Of a stretch of DNA of 64,000 nt, positions 45,321 to 53,417 are shown in pieces (position 1 is the stretch's first letter; the number at the start of each line of letters is the position of its first letter). The DNA is from Bacteroidales bacterium. Lineage in GTDB: Bacteria > Bacteroidota > Bacteroidia > Bacteroidales > UBA932. The translations under genes were made by a program, and so were the position numbers. The DNA lies in contig JAFYYW010000018.1 in NCBI GenBank assembly GCA_017548985.1, positions 62,001 through 126,000 on the forward strand. Direction: 5' to 3'. The notes below the pieces were generated by a model. That model worked only from the letters and a program-made list of their open reading frames with translations. It was not told where the DNA came from and did not search any database.

Positions 45321-46088
45321 ATGGCTAATTCAGAAGAACAAATCAAGACCTCTCCGCGCGGCAGTCTTCTCGCCCGCGCCAGAGAGCGGTTTCCCGACCG
45401 CGCCTTCGCCGACCCGGACGCCGCCGAGCCCCAGGAGGGCGTGGCCGACCTGGACGAGGCGATAGACGAGATGCTGGAGGAGTACTCCACGCGGCAGGCC
45501 GAGTACGACGAGAAGAACAAGAGGCTGGTCGAGCTGCTGACGACCGACCCCGACAGCGCGGAGTTCGTGCAGAGGTGGGTCGAGTCCGGAGATCCGAGGA
45601 CGGCTCTCGTCGAGACGTTCGGCGACGACCTCGGCATCAGCGAGGAGAGGGGCGCCGAGTTCCGCGGCCAGCTTGAGTCTTGGAGGGAGCGCAAGAGAGC
45701 GAACGACACCCTCAACGAGGAGGCCGAGGCCAACTGGCAGAAGTCCCTCGCCGACCTTGAGTCGTGGGGTGACGCCAAGGCCCTCTCCCTTGAGCAGAAG
45801 AGGGACGTGATGCTCCGCCTGCTCTCCATCGCCTTCAACGGCATGGTGAACAAGTACGGCCCGGAGGATTTCGAGCTCGCCTACAACGCCATCAACCATG
45901 ACGCCGACGTGGCGTCGGCCCGTCAGGAGGGCGAGGTGGCCGGACGGAACGAGAGGATCGCCGCCGCGAGGCGTGACCGCGCCGCGGTGAGCGCCATGCC
46001 TCCCGCGATCCCCGGAGGCCAGGGCGCGAGGTCGAGGGAGAGGACTCCCGTGGCCGAGTCGTCCAGTCCCTGGGCGGGTGTACGTTAA
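45321..46088 (+). CDS. Putative capsid scaffolding protein
   Basis: About 255 residues from ATG 45321 (MANSEEQIKTSPRGS). It is very acidic and almost entirely helical, with long Glu/Arg/Ala stretches (LESWRERKRANDTLNEEAEANWQKSL) and a disordered C-terminus (AMPPAIPGG...). Composition, length and position directly before the major capsid gene are typical of a scaffolding protein that directs prohead assembly. There is no diagnostic motif, so this is inference. Confidence 0.55.
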   Translation: MANSEEQIKTSPRGSLLARARERFPDRAFADPDAAEPQEGVADLDEAIDEMLEEYSTRQAEYDEKNKRLVELLTTDPDSAEFVQRWVESGDPRTALVETFGDDLGISEERGAEFRGQLESWRERKRANDTLNEEAEANWQKSLADLESWGDAKALSLEQKRDVMLRLLSIAFNGMVNKYGPEDFELAYNAINHDADVASARQEGEVAGRNERIAAARRDRAAVSAMPPAIPGGQGARSRERTPVAESSSPWAGVR

Positions 46089-46114
46089 CGCAAACTCATT
46101 AAAATCTTATCGAT

Positions 46115-47890
46115 ATGGGTATTTTTAATTTTCTTGAGACCCACAAGATGAGCGTCCTGTCATCGCTGCTTGTGGTTGCCGCGGCTCTGCTGGGTGCAGA
46201 CCCCGGTTTCGCTATGGCAGTCGATCCGGTTGAGCTTTCTGGCGAGGCCAACCCTTCGGACAACATGGGAGAGTACGACGCCAGCACCAACCCCGGAGGC
46301 CGTCCCGCCGACGAGACCCTCCAGACCGACGAGCAGGGTGGCAAGACCCAGCTCCAGGGCAAGGCGGCCACCGCCACCGACGCCCGTGACGCCGGTCTTG
46401 AGGCCGAGGACTACGACAAGGACGTCGACGAGTTCCGTCCCTTCGCTTTCCCGATCGAGACCTACATCGCCCGCCAGTGCCGCCCCGTGAAGGTGAACTC
46501 ACCTGTCCACGGACACTGGAGGACTGGTTCCACCGACCTTGACGCCGTGTTCAACGGAGCGGGTGACACCCCCGGTGACGTCACCCTGACCGCCGGAAGC
46601 AACACCACCAAGACTATCGGCGCGGCGACCGTGACCGTGTTCAACTACCAGACCAACATCCTCAAGCTCCCGGTCTCCACTTTCGACAATCCTGAGTGCC
46701 TGACCGAGTTCTCCACCGTCATCGTGAAGGGCGTGGGCGGCTTCAAGAAGGATGAGTCCGGCGCCGAGGTCGCCGACGGCGAGCTCATGCTCTTCGTGCT
46801 TGACCACAAGGACAGCAACGACTACATCCAGTTCAAGGTCATCAACCCTCCTTTCAACACCACGGGCTCAGCCACCACCACCACCATCGCCATCGGCTCC
46901 GAGTTCAAGTCGATGGCCACCGCCTGCGCCGAGTCCCAGATGCACGTGGCTTCCGAGACCTACCTGCCTGAGAAGAGCGAGGTCTATCTCCAGAAGAAGA
47001 TCGTCACCTGCGTCATCACTGACGCCCTTGAGGAGCAGATCAAGAAGGTTCCCCACACCAAGCAGAAGATCCTCGCCAACGCCGAGTACAACTTCAAGCG
47101 CGAGTGCGCCCGCTCCCACTGGAACGGAACCAAGGCCCGCCTTGACGTTTTCGTCCCTGAGACCGGCAACCGCGAGGCCGTGTACATGGAGAACGGAATC
47201 ATCCGCCAGCTCAACATGCTCTACACCATCTCCGGCACCGACCTGACCGATGACGACCTCCTCGTCATGTCCACCCTCCAGTTCACCGAGAACAGCCAGT
47301 CCGACGAGGCCACCGTCTTCTGCGGCAAGAACGCCATGAAGAGGCTCATCCGCCTGGTCAACTCCGCCGACAAGTACAAGGATGTGGGCAAGGTCGAGGT
47401 CAACGACTACGGTATCAAGGTGCGCAACTACCGCGACAACTTCGGCTCTTTGGAGTTCGTCTACGATCCCACCCTCAACGACATCGGATACGATGAGGCC
47501 ATGATCATTGTCGACCTGAAGCACGCCACCCGTCCTTACATCGTCAACAAGAAGACCACGACCCGCGACATGTCCAAGACCGGGGAGGCCCGCGAGGCCA
47601 AGGAGTACAACCTCTGCAAGTATGACTGCGTCGCCCTCAACGGCTTCAACAGCATCCTTGTCGTCCCCTCAAGCATGGCGCTTTCCCAGGCCAACCTCGG
47701 TGGTATCAAGGCCTCCTTCTCAAGCGTGAGCGCGCTGCCCACCGGCTCCGCCCTCACCGCCGCCGCGAAGCTCCTGAAGTACTACCTCACCGCTGACGAC
47801 TCCACCGCCGGATTCAGCAAGGGCGAGATCGTTGAGTGGGACACCGACCTCAACGGCTGGGTGAAGTTCACCGGCCTCGTGAGGGCTTAA
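46115..47890 (+). CDS. Major capsid protein
   Basis: A 591-residue protein whose central and C-terminal parts (PFAFPIETYIARQCRPVKVN, TKQKILANAEYNFKRECARS, EATVFCGKNAMKRLIRLVN) fit a HK97-fold-like coat protein of Bacteroidota phages. Codon use is highly biased toward GC-ending codons, as expected for the most abundant virion protein. The N-terminus is odd: MSVLSSLLVVAAALLGA is followed by a disordered linker of about 60 residues rich in Gly, Asp and Thr, resembling a signal or removable scaffold segment. A perfect hairpin follows the gene. Confidence 0.75.
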   Translation: MGIFNFLETHKMSVLSSLLVVAAALLGADPGFAMAVDPVELSGEANPSDNMGEYDASTNPGGRPADETLQTDEQGGKTQLQGKAATATDARDAGLEAEDYDKDVDEFRPFAFPIETYIARQCRPVKVNSPVHGHWRTGSTDLDAVFNGAGDTPGDVTLTAGSNTTKTIGAATVTVFNYQTNILKLPVSTFDNPECLTEFSTVIVKGVGGFKKDESGAEVADGELMLFVLDHKDSNDYIQFKVINPPFNTTGSATTTTIAIGSEFKSMATACAESQMHVASETYLPEKSEVYLQKKIVTCVITDALEEQIKKVPHTKQKILANAEYNFKRECARSHWNGTKARLDVFVPETGNREAVYMENGIIRQLNMLYTISGTDLTDDDLLVMSTLQFTENSQSDEATVFCGKNAMKRLIRLVNSADKYKDVGKVEVNDYGIKVRNYRDNFGSLEFVYDPTLNDIGYDEAMIIVDLKHATRPYIVNKKTTTRDMSKTGEAREAKEYNLCKYDCVALNGFNSILVVPSSMALSQANLGGIKASFSSVSALPTGSALTAAAKLLKYYLTADDSTAGFSKGEIVEWDTDLNGWVKFTGLVRA

Positions 47891-47905
47891 CCCTCCGTGA
47901 CTCAT

Positions 47906-47930
47906 GTGGGGAGGGGGACACCCTCCCCAC
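47906..47930 (+). terminator. GC-rich hairpin after the major capsid gene
   Basis: GTGGGGAGGG (47906-47915) pairs perfectly with CCCTCCCCAC (47921-47930) around a 5-nt loop. No strong T tract follows (TTATTAATAA), so it may be a partial terminator or an mRNA-stabilising 3' hairpin that raises capsid expression over downstream genes. Confidence 0.6.
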
Positions 47931-47958
47931 TTATTAATAAAAACCAAACGAACGATTT

Positions 47959-48372
47959 ATGTTGAAAGTATACGGAATACATGGCCAGACCACTGCCATA
48001 GTGAAGATTCCCGTCAATGACAACAGCGCGTGGCTTGAGCTTGAGTTCAGGCGCGGGCGCATCGGGGCAGGGTTGCAGAACCGCCCCGCCACATATTCGA
48101 CCGTCGACCCCGTCGTGCAGGCTGTCATAGAGGGCAGTCCTTATTTCGGCCGCCTCATATCTATCGTGAGGGTCGTGGGCGACGAGAAGAGACCCGCCCC
48201 CAACGCGGCGGGATTCCCCACCGTGATAGCCCATCCTGAGGTGTTCAGCAAGGAGGACGCCGTGTCCTTCCTCAAGGCTAACGGGGCGAAGGCCGTCAAC
48301 CTGAAGGATGACGACTCGATACAGAAGTATGCCGCCAAGATTGGCGTATCATTCCCTAATCTCTACGACTGA
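47959..48372 (+). CDS. Small structural phage protein of unknown function
   Basis: A 137-residue protein with an N-terminal beta-rich part (MLKVYGIHGQTTAIVKIPVND) and a C-terminal part VISHP-like to FLKANGAKAVNLKDD that may bind or pack helices. The stop overlaps the next start (ATGA-type overlap at 48372). Position after the major capsid suggests head decoration or head completion. Confidence 0.6.
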   Translation: MLKVYGIHGQTTAIVKIPVNDNSAWLELEFRRGRIGAGLQNRPATYSTVDPVVQAVIEGSPYFGRLISIVRVVGDEKRPAPNAAGFPTVIAHPEVFSKEDAVSFLKANGAKAVNLKDDDSIQKYAAKIGVSFPNLYD

Positions 48373-49067
48373 TGGTGACACTCACTCCGGCCACGGCGAT
48401 ATCCCTCGTCAGGAAGAATCTTGACGAGGCGGGACTCAACGAGTCCGTAATGTACACGGACGAGAACAATGACAACCTCTCGTTCGATGATCTCGTCAAG
48501 AAGAACCTGCCGGAGGCCATCAACATCACGCATCTCGCCGCCCCGGTATGGCTGCTTGAGGGCAACCAGTACCAGTTCTCGGCGAACACGAGACCTGAGG
48601 GGGAGACCTGTGAGATACTCCCGGACGGGGTGTTGCGGTTCTCCCCTTCAAAGGCCTCGAATTTCCTGCGTCTCGTGGCTTTCCGCGCCGCCGACTCCGG
48701 CATCGTGGTCACCGACGCCCTCAACGAGGCGTCCCCGGAGGGCAGGAAGCAGTTGAACCCGGTCATAAGGGGCCGGCACGACAGGCCGAGGCTCGTCCGC
48801 TCACAGGGCGAGATCTCTCCACCCCGGTTCAGTTACTACACCCTCAAGGAGAGCAGCTACGGGAGCGGGACTGACGCCCGTGGCATGATAGCCGTCTTCT
48901 CGTTCGTCAGTGAGCAGACCTACAGCCCGCAGGCGACGGGATACGACATCTCCCGCGCTTTGAGACAGAATATAATCGACCAGTTGACCGCTATGGTTCT
49001 GGCAACATATAAGGATCAGACCCTGCAGCAGTACTTCCAGAGCAGGGCAAACTCATTCGCCGAATAA
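48372..49067 (+). CDS. Putative head-tail connector or completion protein
   Basis: A 231-residue protein coupled to the preceding gene. It begins TLTPATAISLVRKNLDEAGLN, which resembles adaptor proteins, and has a hydrophobic C-terminal helix region (SRALRQNIIDQLTAMVLATYKDQTLQQYF). No catalytic motif is visible. The assignment follows from its position between the capsid and tail genes. Confidence 0.5.
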   Translation: MVTLTPATAISLVRKNLDEAGLNESVMYTDENNDNLSFDDLVKKNLPEAINITHLAAPVWLLEGNQYQFSANTRPEGETCEILPDGVLRFSPSKASNFLRLVAFRAADSGIVVTDALNEASPEGRKQLNPVIRGRHDRPRLVRSQGEISPPRFSYYTLKESSYGSGTDARGMIAVFSFVSEQTYSPQATGYDISRALRQNIIDQLTAMVLATYKDQTLQQYFQSRANSFAE

Positions 49068-49077
49068 GTGTAAAATC

Positions 49078-51669
49078 ATGGATATAGTAAGACGCGGAAA
49101 TGACATTAACGTGACCTGGTCTGTCTACGGGCGGAACGGTCACAAGTATTCGTTGTCCGGCAAGGTCGGCAAGCTCTGGCTTGTCTCCGGCCCCCGGAAG
49201 AAGGAGCTGACGGCATACACCGTGCAGGCGAGGAACGAGCTCGTTTTCGCGGTCGAGGCCGATGACCTCAACAGGTACGGCACATTCAAGCTGCTCCTCC
49301 AGATCCGCGAGCCGGACAGTGAGGTGGAGGAGGAGACCTATGACCTCACCCATGTCTTCCAGGTGGTGTCGGAGTCCTATCCGATGACCGCCAACAACGC
49401 CGTCAACGGGCAGGTTGACATGAGGGTAAGGAGCATACTGAAGAACGTCTACGTGTCCGAGCTTGAGGGCGAGTCAGCCTATGAGATAGCGGTGAGGAAC
49501 GGGTTCGAGGGGACGGAGTCCGAGTGGCTTCTCTCCCTGACCGGAATCCAGTCCATCAGCCAGACCGAGTCCAGCTCCGAGAGCGGGGGACTCAATCAGG
49601 TCACCGCCATACTCTCGGACGGGACTCCCGTCCAGTTCTCCTGGTACAACGGTGAGCAGGGGGCCGAGGGCGGCTCATCCCTTGGGGATTTGTCGGACGT
49701 CACCCTATCGTCACCCTCCAGGAACCAGGTGCTGACCTACAACGGCACACGGTGGGTCAACGGCTCCGGGACGAGTTACTCCTACGGGTCGGGTGTCAAG
49801 ATATCCAGCGGGAACGTCATATCGGCTGACATCCCCCAGATCGCCGCCGGACTTATCGCCGCCGGTTACTCCCTCGACGGGGGAGAGGGCGGGGGGTCTG
49901 GCGTCACCACCCTGGCTGGACTGGCCGACGTGGACAACCGCTTGCCCGTGGACAAGCAGGTTCTCGGATATGACGCCTCCATCTCCATGTGGAGGCCGAT
50001 GACCATCGAGCAGAGTTCCGGTGGCGGCGGCGGTGACAGCGGTGGCGGCGGCGGAGGAGGCGAGATCGACCCTTCCGTCCTCGCCGACTATGTCACCCTT
50101 GAAGAGGATGAGACCATCTCCGGGCAGAAGACCTTCACCAAGCAGGTCATCCTGACCGACAGCCTGATAGTGGGGAGCGGGACAACGGCCCAGAGCGAGA
50201 GCGATTCAGGGGCGAAGCAGAGGATTTATTTCGGATCGTCGGACTACTATCTTGAGCATAACACCAACGGCTTCTTCTTCTACGGAGGCGGAGTGTACAC
50301 CAACAGTTTCATGTCAGCCGGCGGACTCTCCTCAGGCGGGAGCGGCGGTGGCGGAGGCTCATCCACACTCGCCGGGCTGGATGACGTGGATTTCCAGACC
50401 AACCCTCCGGAGGATGGGCAGTTCCTCTCTTACTCCTATGACGAGAACACCGGGATAGGCAAATGGGTTCCCGTGTCCGCGTCTGGAGTCACGGGTGATT
50501 ATCTGCCTTTGACTGGAGGCAACATGACCGGGAAGATCAAGATGGCTACCAACCAGTATGTGGACGGCTCTGGCTCGTTGTGGTTTGTCCACGATGATAA
50601 CGGCGTCCAGAAACAGGACGGATTTATAGGGGCGGCGAACGGATACGGCACACTCTGGATCAAGGCGAGAGGAAACATATACCTGCATCCGCAAAACGAT
50701 GAGACCACCACAAAAGGATTGATGGTGGGGTCTTCCGACATCAAGTTCAACGATGTATCCATCAAACCGAGATTCTTCTATGGGACATCCTCGTCAACCG
50801 GTTCCACAAGAACTGTGACTGGCACATCATTCACAAGTTCCGATTTCTCGAATGGGGTCGTGTTGGTGGTGTATATGGAAAAAGCGGCTGACACGCAGAC
50901 GATGAGCCTCACTGTAGGAGGAGCCACCAAGGGGGTATATGGAGTCTCGGATAAGAAATGGTACAATTATTCACTCGTGACTTTCATCTATTACGAAGGG
51001 GGATGGTATCTTCAACCGACTTACGGGTGGATAACTGAATATGCCGGTGGTGGCGGTGGTGGCGGAGGCAGTAGCGCCACATACACGGGAGGAGATGGAA
51101 TTAATATCAGTAACAGCAATGTCATCTCCGTGACAAAAGCCACGACCTCAACCCTTGGAGGGGTTTTGGTCGGTAGCACCACGAAGAATCCCACAATCAA
51201 TTCCGCCTCCTCGACTTCGGGAAAATATTATCCGGTTGAGATGAACACCAGTGGGGCTCTCTTTGTGAACGTCCCGTGGGTCTCAAGCTCAGGTGGTGGC
51301 GGCGGGGCGGTCACCTCTGTTGTCAGCAAGACCGGGGATGTGACCGCGTCTGACATAAGCTCGGCCATCGGGTTGTCGAGTTACCTGACCATCTCCGCGG
51401 CGGAACAGACATATCTTCCCCTCTCGGCTGGAAGCGGAAAACCGCTGACGAACACCTTGTACTCAAAGGGAATAGTTCCCACCTCTAATAACAGTTACGA
51501 CCTCGGAGCATCGGACAGAGTGTGGAATAACCTGTACGTGAAGAAGGTATATCTCTCCAATGGTACGACAACAGCTTACTTTTATCTTGACTCAAACGGT
51601 AGGATACATACCAGCGCGCCTATAGTGTCTGACTCTTACATCAGCGCCGGCGGCGTGTCAACAACTTAA
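49078..51669 (+). CDS. Tail fibre-like protein with Gly-rich linkers
   Basis: An 863-residue virion protein. Residues 1-150 (MDIVRRGNDINVTWSVYG to YEIAVRNGFEGTESEW) are homologous to residues 1-150 of the 1,148-residue protein at 53418, suggesting a shared virion-attachment domain. The middle contains three repeats with a LxDV...QxLxY...W pattern (LGDLSDVT, LAGLADVD, LAGLDDVD) separated by poly-Gly/Ser linkers. The C-terminus (TNTLYSKGIVPTSNNSYDLGA and HTSAPIVSDSYISAGGVS) looks like a beta-helical fibre tip. It probably contributes to host-surface binding. Confidence 0.65.
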   Translation: MDIVRRGNDINVTWSVYGRNGHKYSLSGKVGKLWLVSGPRKKELTAYTVQARNELVFAVEADDLNRYGTFKLLLQIREPDSEVEEETYDLTHVFQVVSESYPMTANNAVNGQVDMRVRSILKNVYVSELEGESAYEIAVRNGFEGTESEWLLSLTGIQSISQTESSSESGGLNQVTAILSDGTPVQFSWYNGEQGAEGGSSLGDLSDVTLSSPSRNQVLTYNGTRWVNGSGTSYSYGSGVKISSGNVISADIPQIAAGLIAAGYSLDGGEGGGSGVTTLAGLADVDNRLPVDKQVLGYDASISMWRPMTIEQSSGGGGGDSGGGGGGGEIDPSVLADYVTLEEDETISGQKTFTKQVILTDSLIVGSGTTAQSESDSGAKQRIYFGSSDYYLEHNTNGFFFYGGGVYTNSFMSAGGLSSGGSGGGGGSSTLAGLDDVDFQTNPPEDGQFLSYSYDENTGIGKWVPVSASGVTGDYLPLTGGNMTGKIKMATNQYVDGSGSLWFVHDDNGVQKQDGFIGAANGYGTLWIKARGNIYLHPQNDETTTKGLMVGSSDIKFNDVSIKPRFFYGTSSSTGSTRTVTGTSFTSSDFSNGVVLVVYMEKAADTQTMSLTVGGATKGVYGVSDKKWYNYSLVTFIYYEGGWYLQPTYGWITEYAGGGGGGGGSSATYTGGDGINISNSNVISVTKATTSTLGGVLVGSTTKNPTINSASSTSGKYYPVEMNTSGALFVNVPWVSSSGGGGGAVTSVVSKTGDVTASDISSAIGLSSYLTISAAEQTYLPLSAGSGKPLTNTLYSKGIVPTSNNSYDLGASDRVWNNLYVKKVYLSNGTTTAYFYLDSNGRIHTSAPIVSDSYISAGGVSTT

Positions 51670-51683
51670 CGGGAGGAAAGGAT

Positions 51684-53045
51684 ATGCCCTGGAACAGCTC
51701 AACAGAAAAGATAATCGGTGCGGCCAACATCAATAACAGTGGCGATATCCAGCTCGCCACCGGGCAGTCGTACAAGGACATAGGCAACTGCATCAAGTAC
51801 GGATGCTCAAGCGGGAACATCAACAAGTGGTCAAAGATCAAGCCGATCCACTATCCGGACAAGTTCGTCCTGTCCCTCGCCGATTTCCGCGGGCCGTCAA
51901 TCCTGGTAAACGAGGGGATAGTCTATGGCCTGTCCGTCCCGGCTGGTTTCCAGTCCCCCGTGCCTTCGGAGATTCACGCCACGACATGGGATTATGTGGG
52001 TTATCCCAACGCCACCGGTCTGAGCGGGACTTCACCTTACAGGTTCTTTGATTTCATCAATCCCGGCACGACCCCGTCATCCCAGTCGCTGGTGGGTTAC
52101 TCCAAACGCGCCACGCCTGACATACACGGGGAGATCCCGTCCACCTCGATGTTCTACATCAACTCCTCCCAGTCGGAATCCGCCGGAGTGTCCGTGGTCA
52201 ACACCCTTTATGAGCCGAACAACTCGGAGGGCGTGGCCATAGCGGAGTTTGTCGTCTCGACGAGTCCGGGGGAGGCCATACCGGAGGAGGATTTCAACGA
52301 CAGGATGGAGTTGTTATATCCCGGTATTCTTGTGGGGAACTACGTCACCGCTTTGTCGCACGGCACTACCGACGCGGCGATGCCGATAAGGTACAACGGC
52401 TCATGGGTGGCCGACAACTGGTACGTTGACATGAGCAAGGTTCTCGGCAAGACCACGACTCCTGGGGGAACCCAGGGGAACTGCCCGTGGAGCTCGACCA
52501 CCAACACCACGGCGAGTCTTGTGCTGATCCTTCCGGCTGACGGAACCCGTCTGGCGGCAGCGGACTCCGGCACTGATGTGGCGCAATACTGGGTTTATAT
52601 CCCTGACGCCGGCCCCGCCGCCGCGGATGTGTGGAACGCGGAGTTCTTCCCCATCCCTTGCGCAGTCGGAATCCCCGTCACCATCACGAAGAAACAGACC
52701 GCCACCGTCGCACATATCGAGAGTGTGACACGGAACAGTTCCACCGGCATAACCGTGGAGTACAGTTTCTCAAGCGATTACGGGTCATCCCTGGATGTGG
52801 TTATCGAGGCGTCCTATCCGAGATCCTCATCATCACACCAGACATGGGATGCCACCAAGACCGTATCCGCCGCCTCGGCGTCAGCGACAGGCTCTCAGAC
52901 AGTCAATATAAACTGGAGCGAGTTCAGCGGGGATGTGGTTCATTTCAGCGGTGAGGAGATTGAGGTCACCGTGAGAATAACCACGGAAATATCCGATGTC
53001 AGCACCCCCGGCAACACCGTGACTGAGACGATAATCATCCCTTAA
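51684..53045 (+). CDS. Tail-associated structural protein of unknown function
   Basis: A 453-residue beta-rich protein with no signal peptide. It begins MPWNSSTEKIIGAANINNSGD and contains VYGLSVPAGFQSP and a C-terminal Ig-like Ser/Thr-rich part (VNINWSEFSGDVVHFSGEEIEVTVRI). It sits between two homologous fibre genes, 14 bp after the first, so is probably part of the receptor-binding apparatus. No family recognised. Confidence 0.55.
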   Translation: MPWNSSTEKIIGAANINNSGDIQLATGQSYKDIGNCIKYGCSSGNINKWSKIKPIHYPDKFVLSLADFRGPSILVNEGIVYGLSVPAGFQSPVPSEIHATTWDYVGYPNATGLSGTSPYRFFDFINPGTTPSSQSLVGYSKRATPDIHGEIPSTSMFYINSSQSESAGVSVVNTLYEPNNSEGVAIAEFVVSTSPGEAIPEEDFNDRMELLYPGILVGNYVTALSHGTTDAAMPIRYNGSWVADNWYVDMSKVLGKTTTPGGTQGNCPWSSTTNTTASLVLILPADGTRLAAADSGTDVAQYWVYIPDAGPAAADVWNAEFFPIPCAVGIPVTITKKQTATVAHIESVTRNSSTGITVEYSFSSDYGSSLDVVIEASYPRSSSSHQTWDATKTVSAASASATGSQTVNINWSEFSGDVVHFSGEEIEVTVRITTEISDVSTPGNTVTETIIIP

Positions 53046-53072
53046 CAAAGGCAATAACAATATAACAGCGAT

Positions 53073-53405
53073 ATGAAAAAGAAAACCATCATCGACATCT
53101 ACGCTTTCCTCTCTCACGGGATAAGGATGTCAGCCTTGTCTGACCCGCAGGTCAGGTCTTCGTTCATCACCTTCTTCAGGGGTATAAAGGGCATAGCCGA
53201 CTCCGTTCTCAAGGAGTTGGAGGCCGCCCAGGAGCCGCCGCTCGACGGGGCTTCCGAGGAGACGAGAAGCCAGATATTCGGTGAGGATGTGCGGGGTGAT
53301 CTACCCAAGATCAAGGAGGACTACCTGCTTGAGGTGATAGCGGGGAGCGGGATTGACATACCCCTCAACGAGGTGCTGGTGGTTTTCGGGCCGCTAACGG
53401 AATAA
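53073..53405 (+). CDS. Small phage protein of unknown function
   Basis: A 110-residue protein (MKKKTIIDIYAFLSHGIRMSAL...LEVIAGSGIDIPLNEVLVVFGPL), with an N-terminal helix pair and an acidic C-terminal part. It lies between the 453-residue protein and the large tail-spike gene and may be a chaperone or structural partner. No family recognised. Confidence 0.55.
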   Translation: MKKKTIIDIYAFLSHGIRMSALSDPQVRSSFITFFRGIKGIADSVLKELEAAQEPPLDGASEETRSQIFGEDVRGDLPKIKEDYLLEVIAGSGIDIPLNEVLVVFGPLTE

Positions 53406-53417
53406 AATCATACTGAG

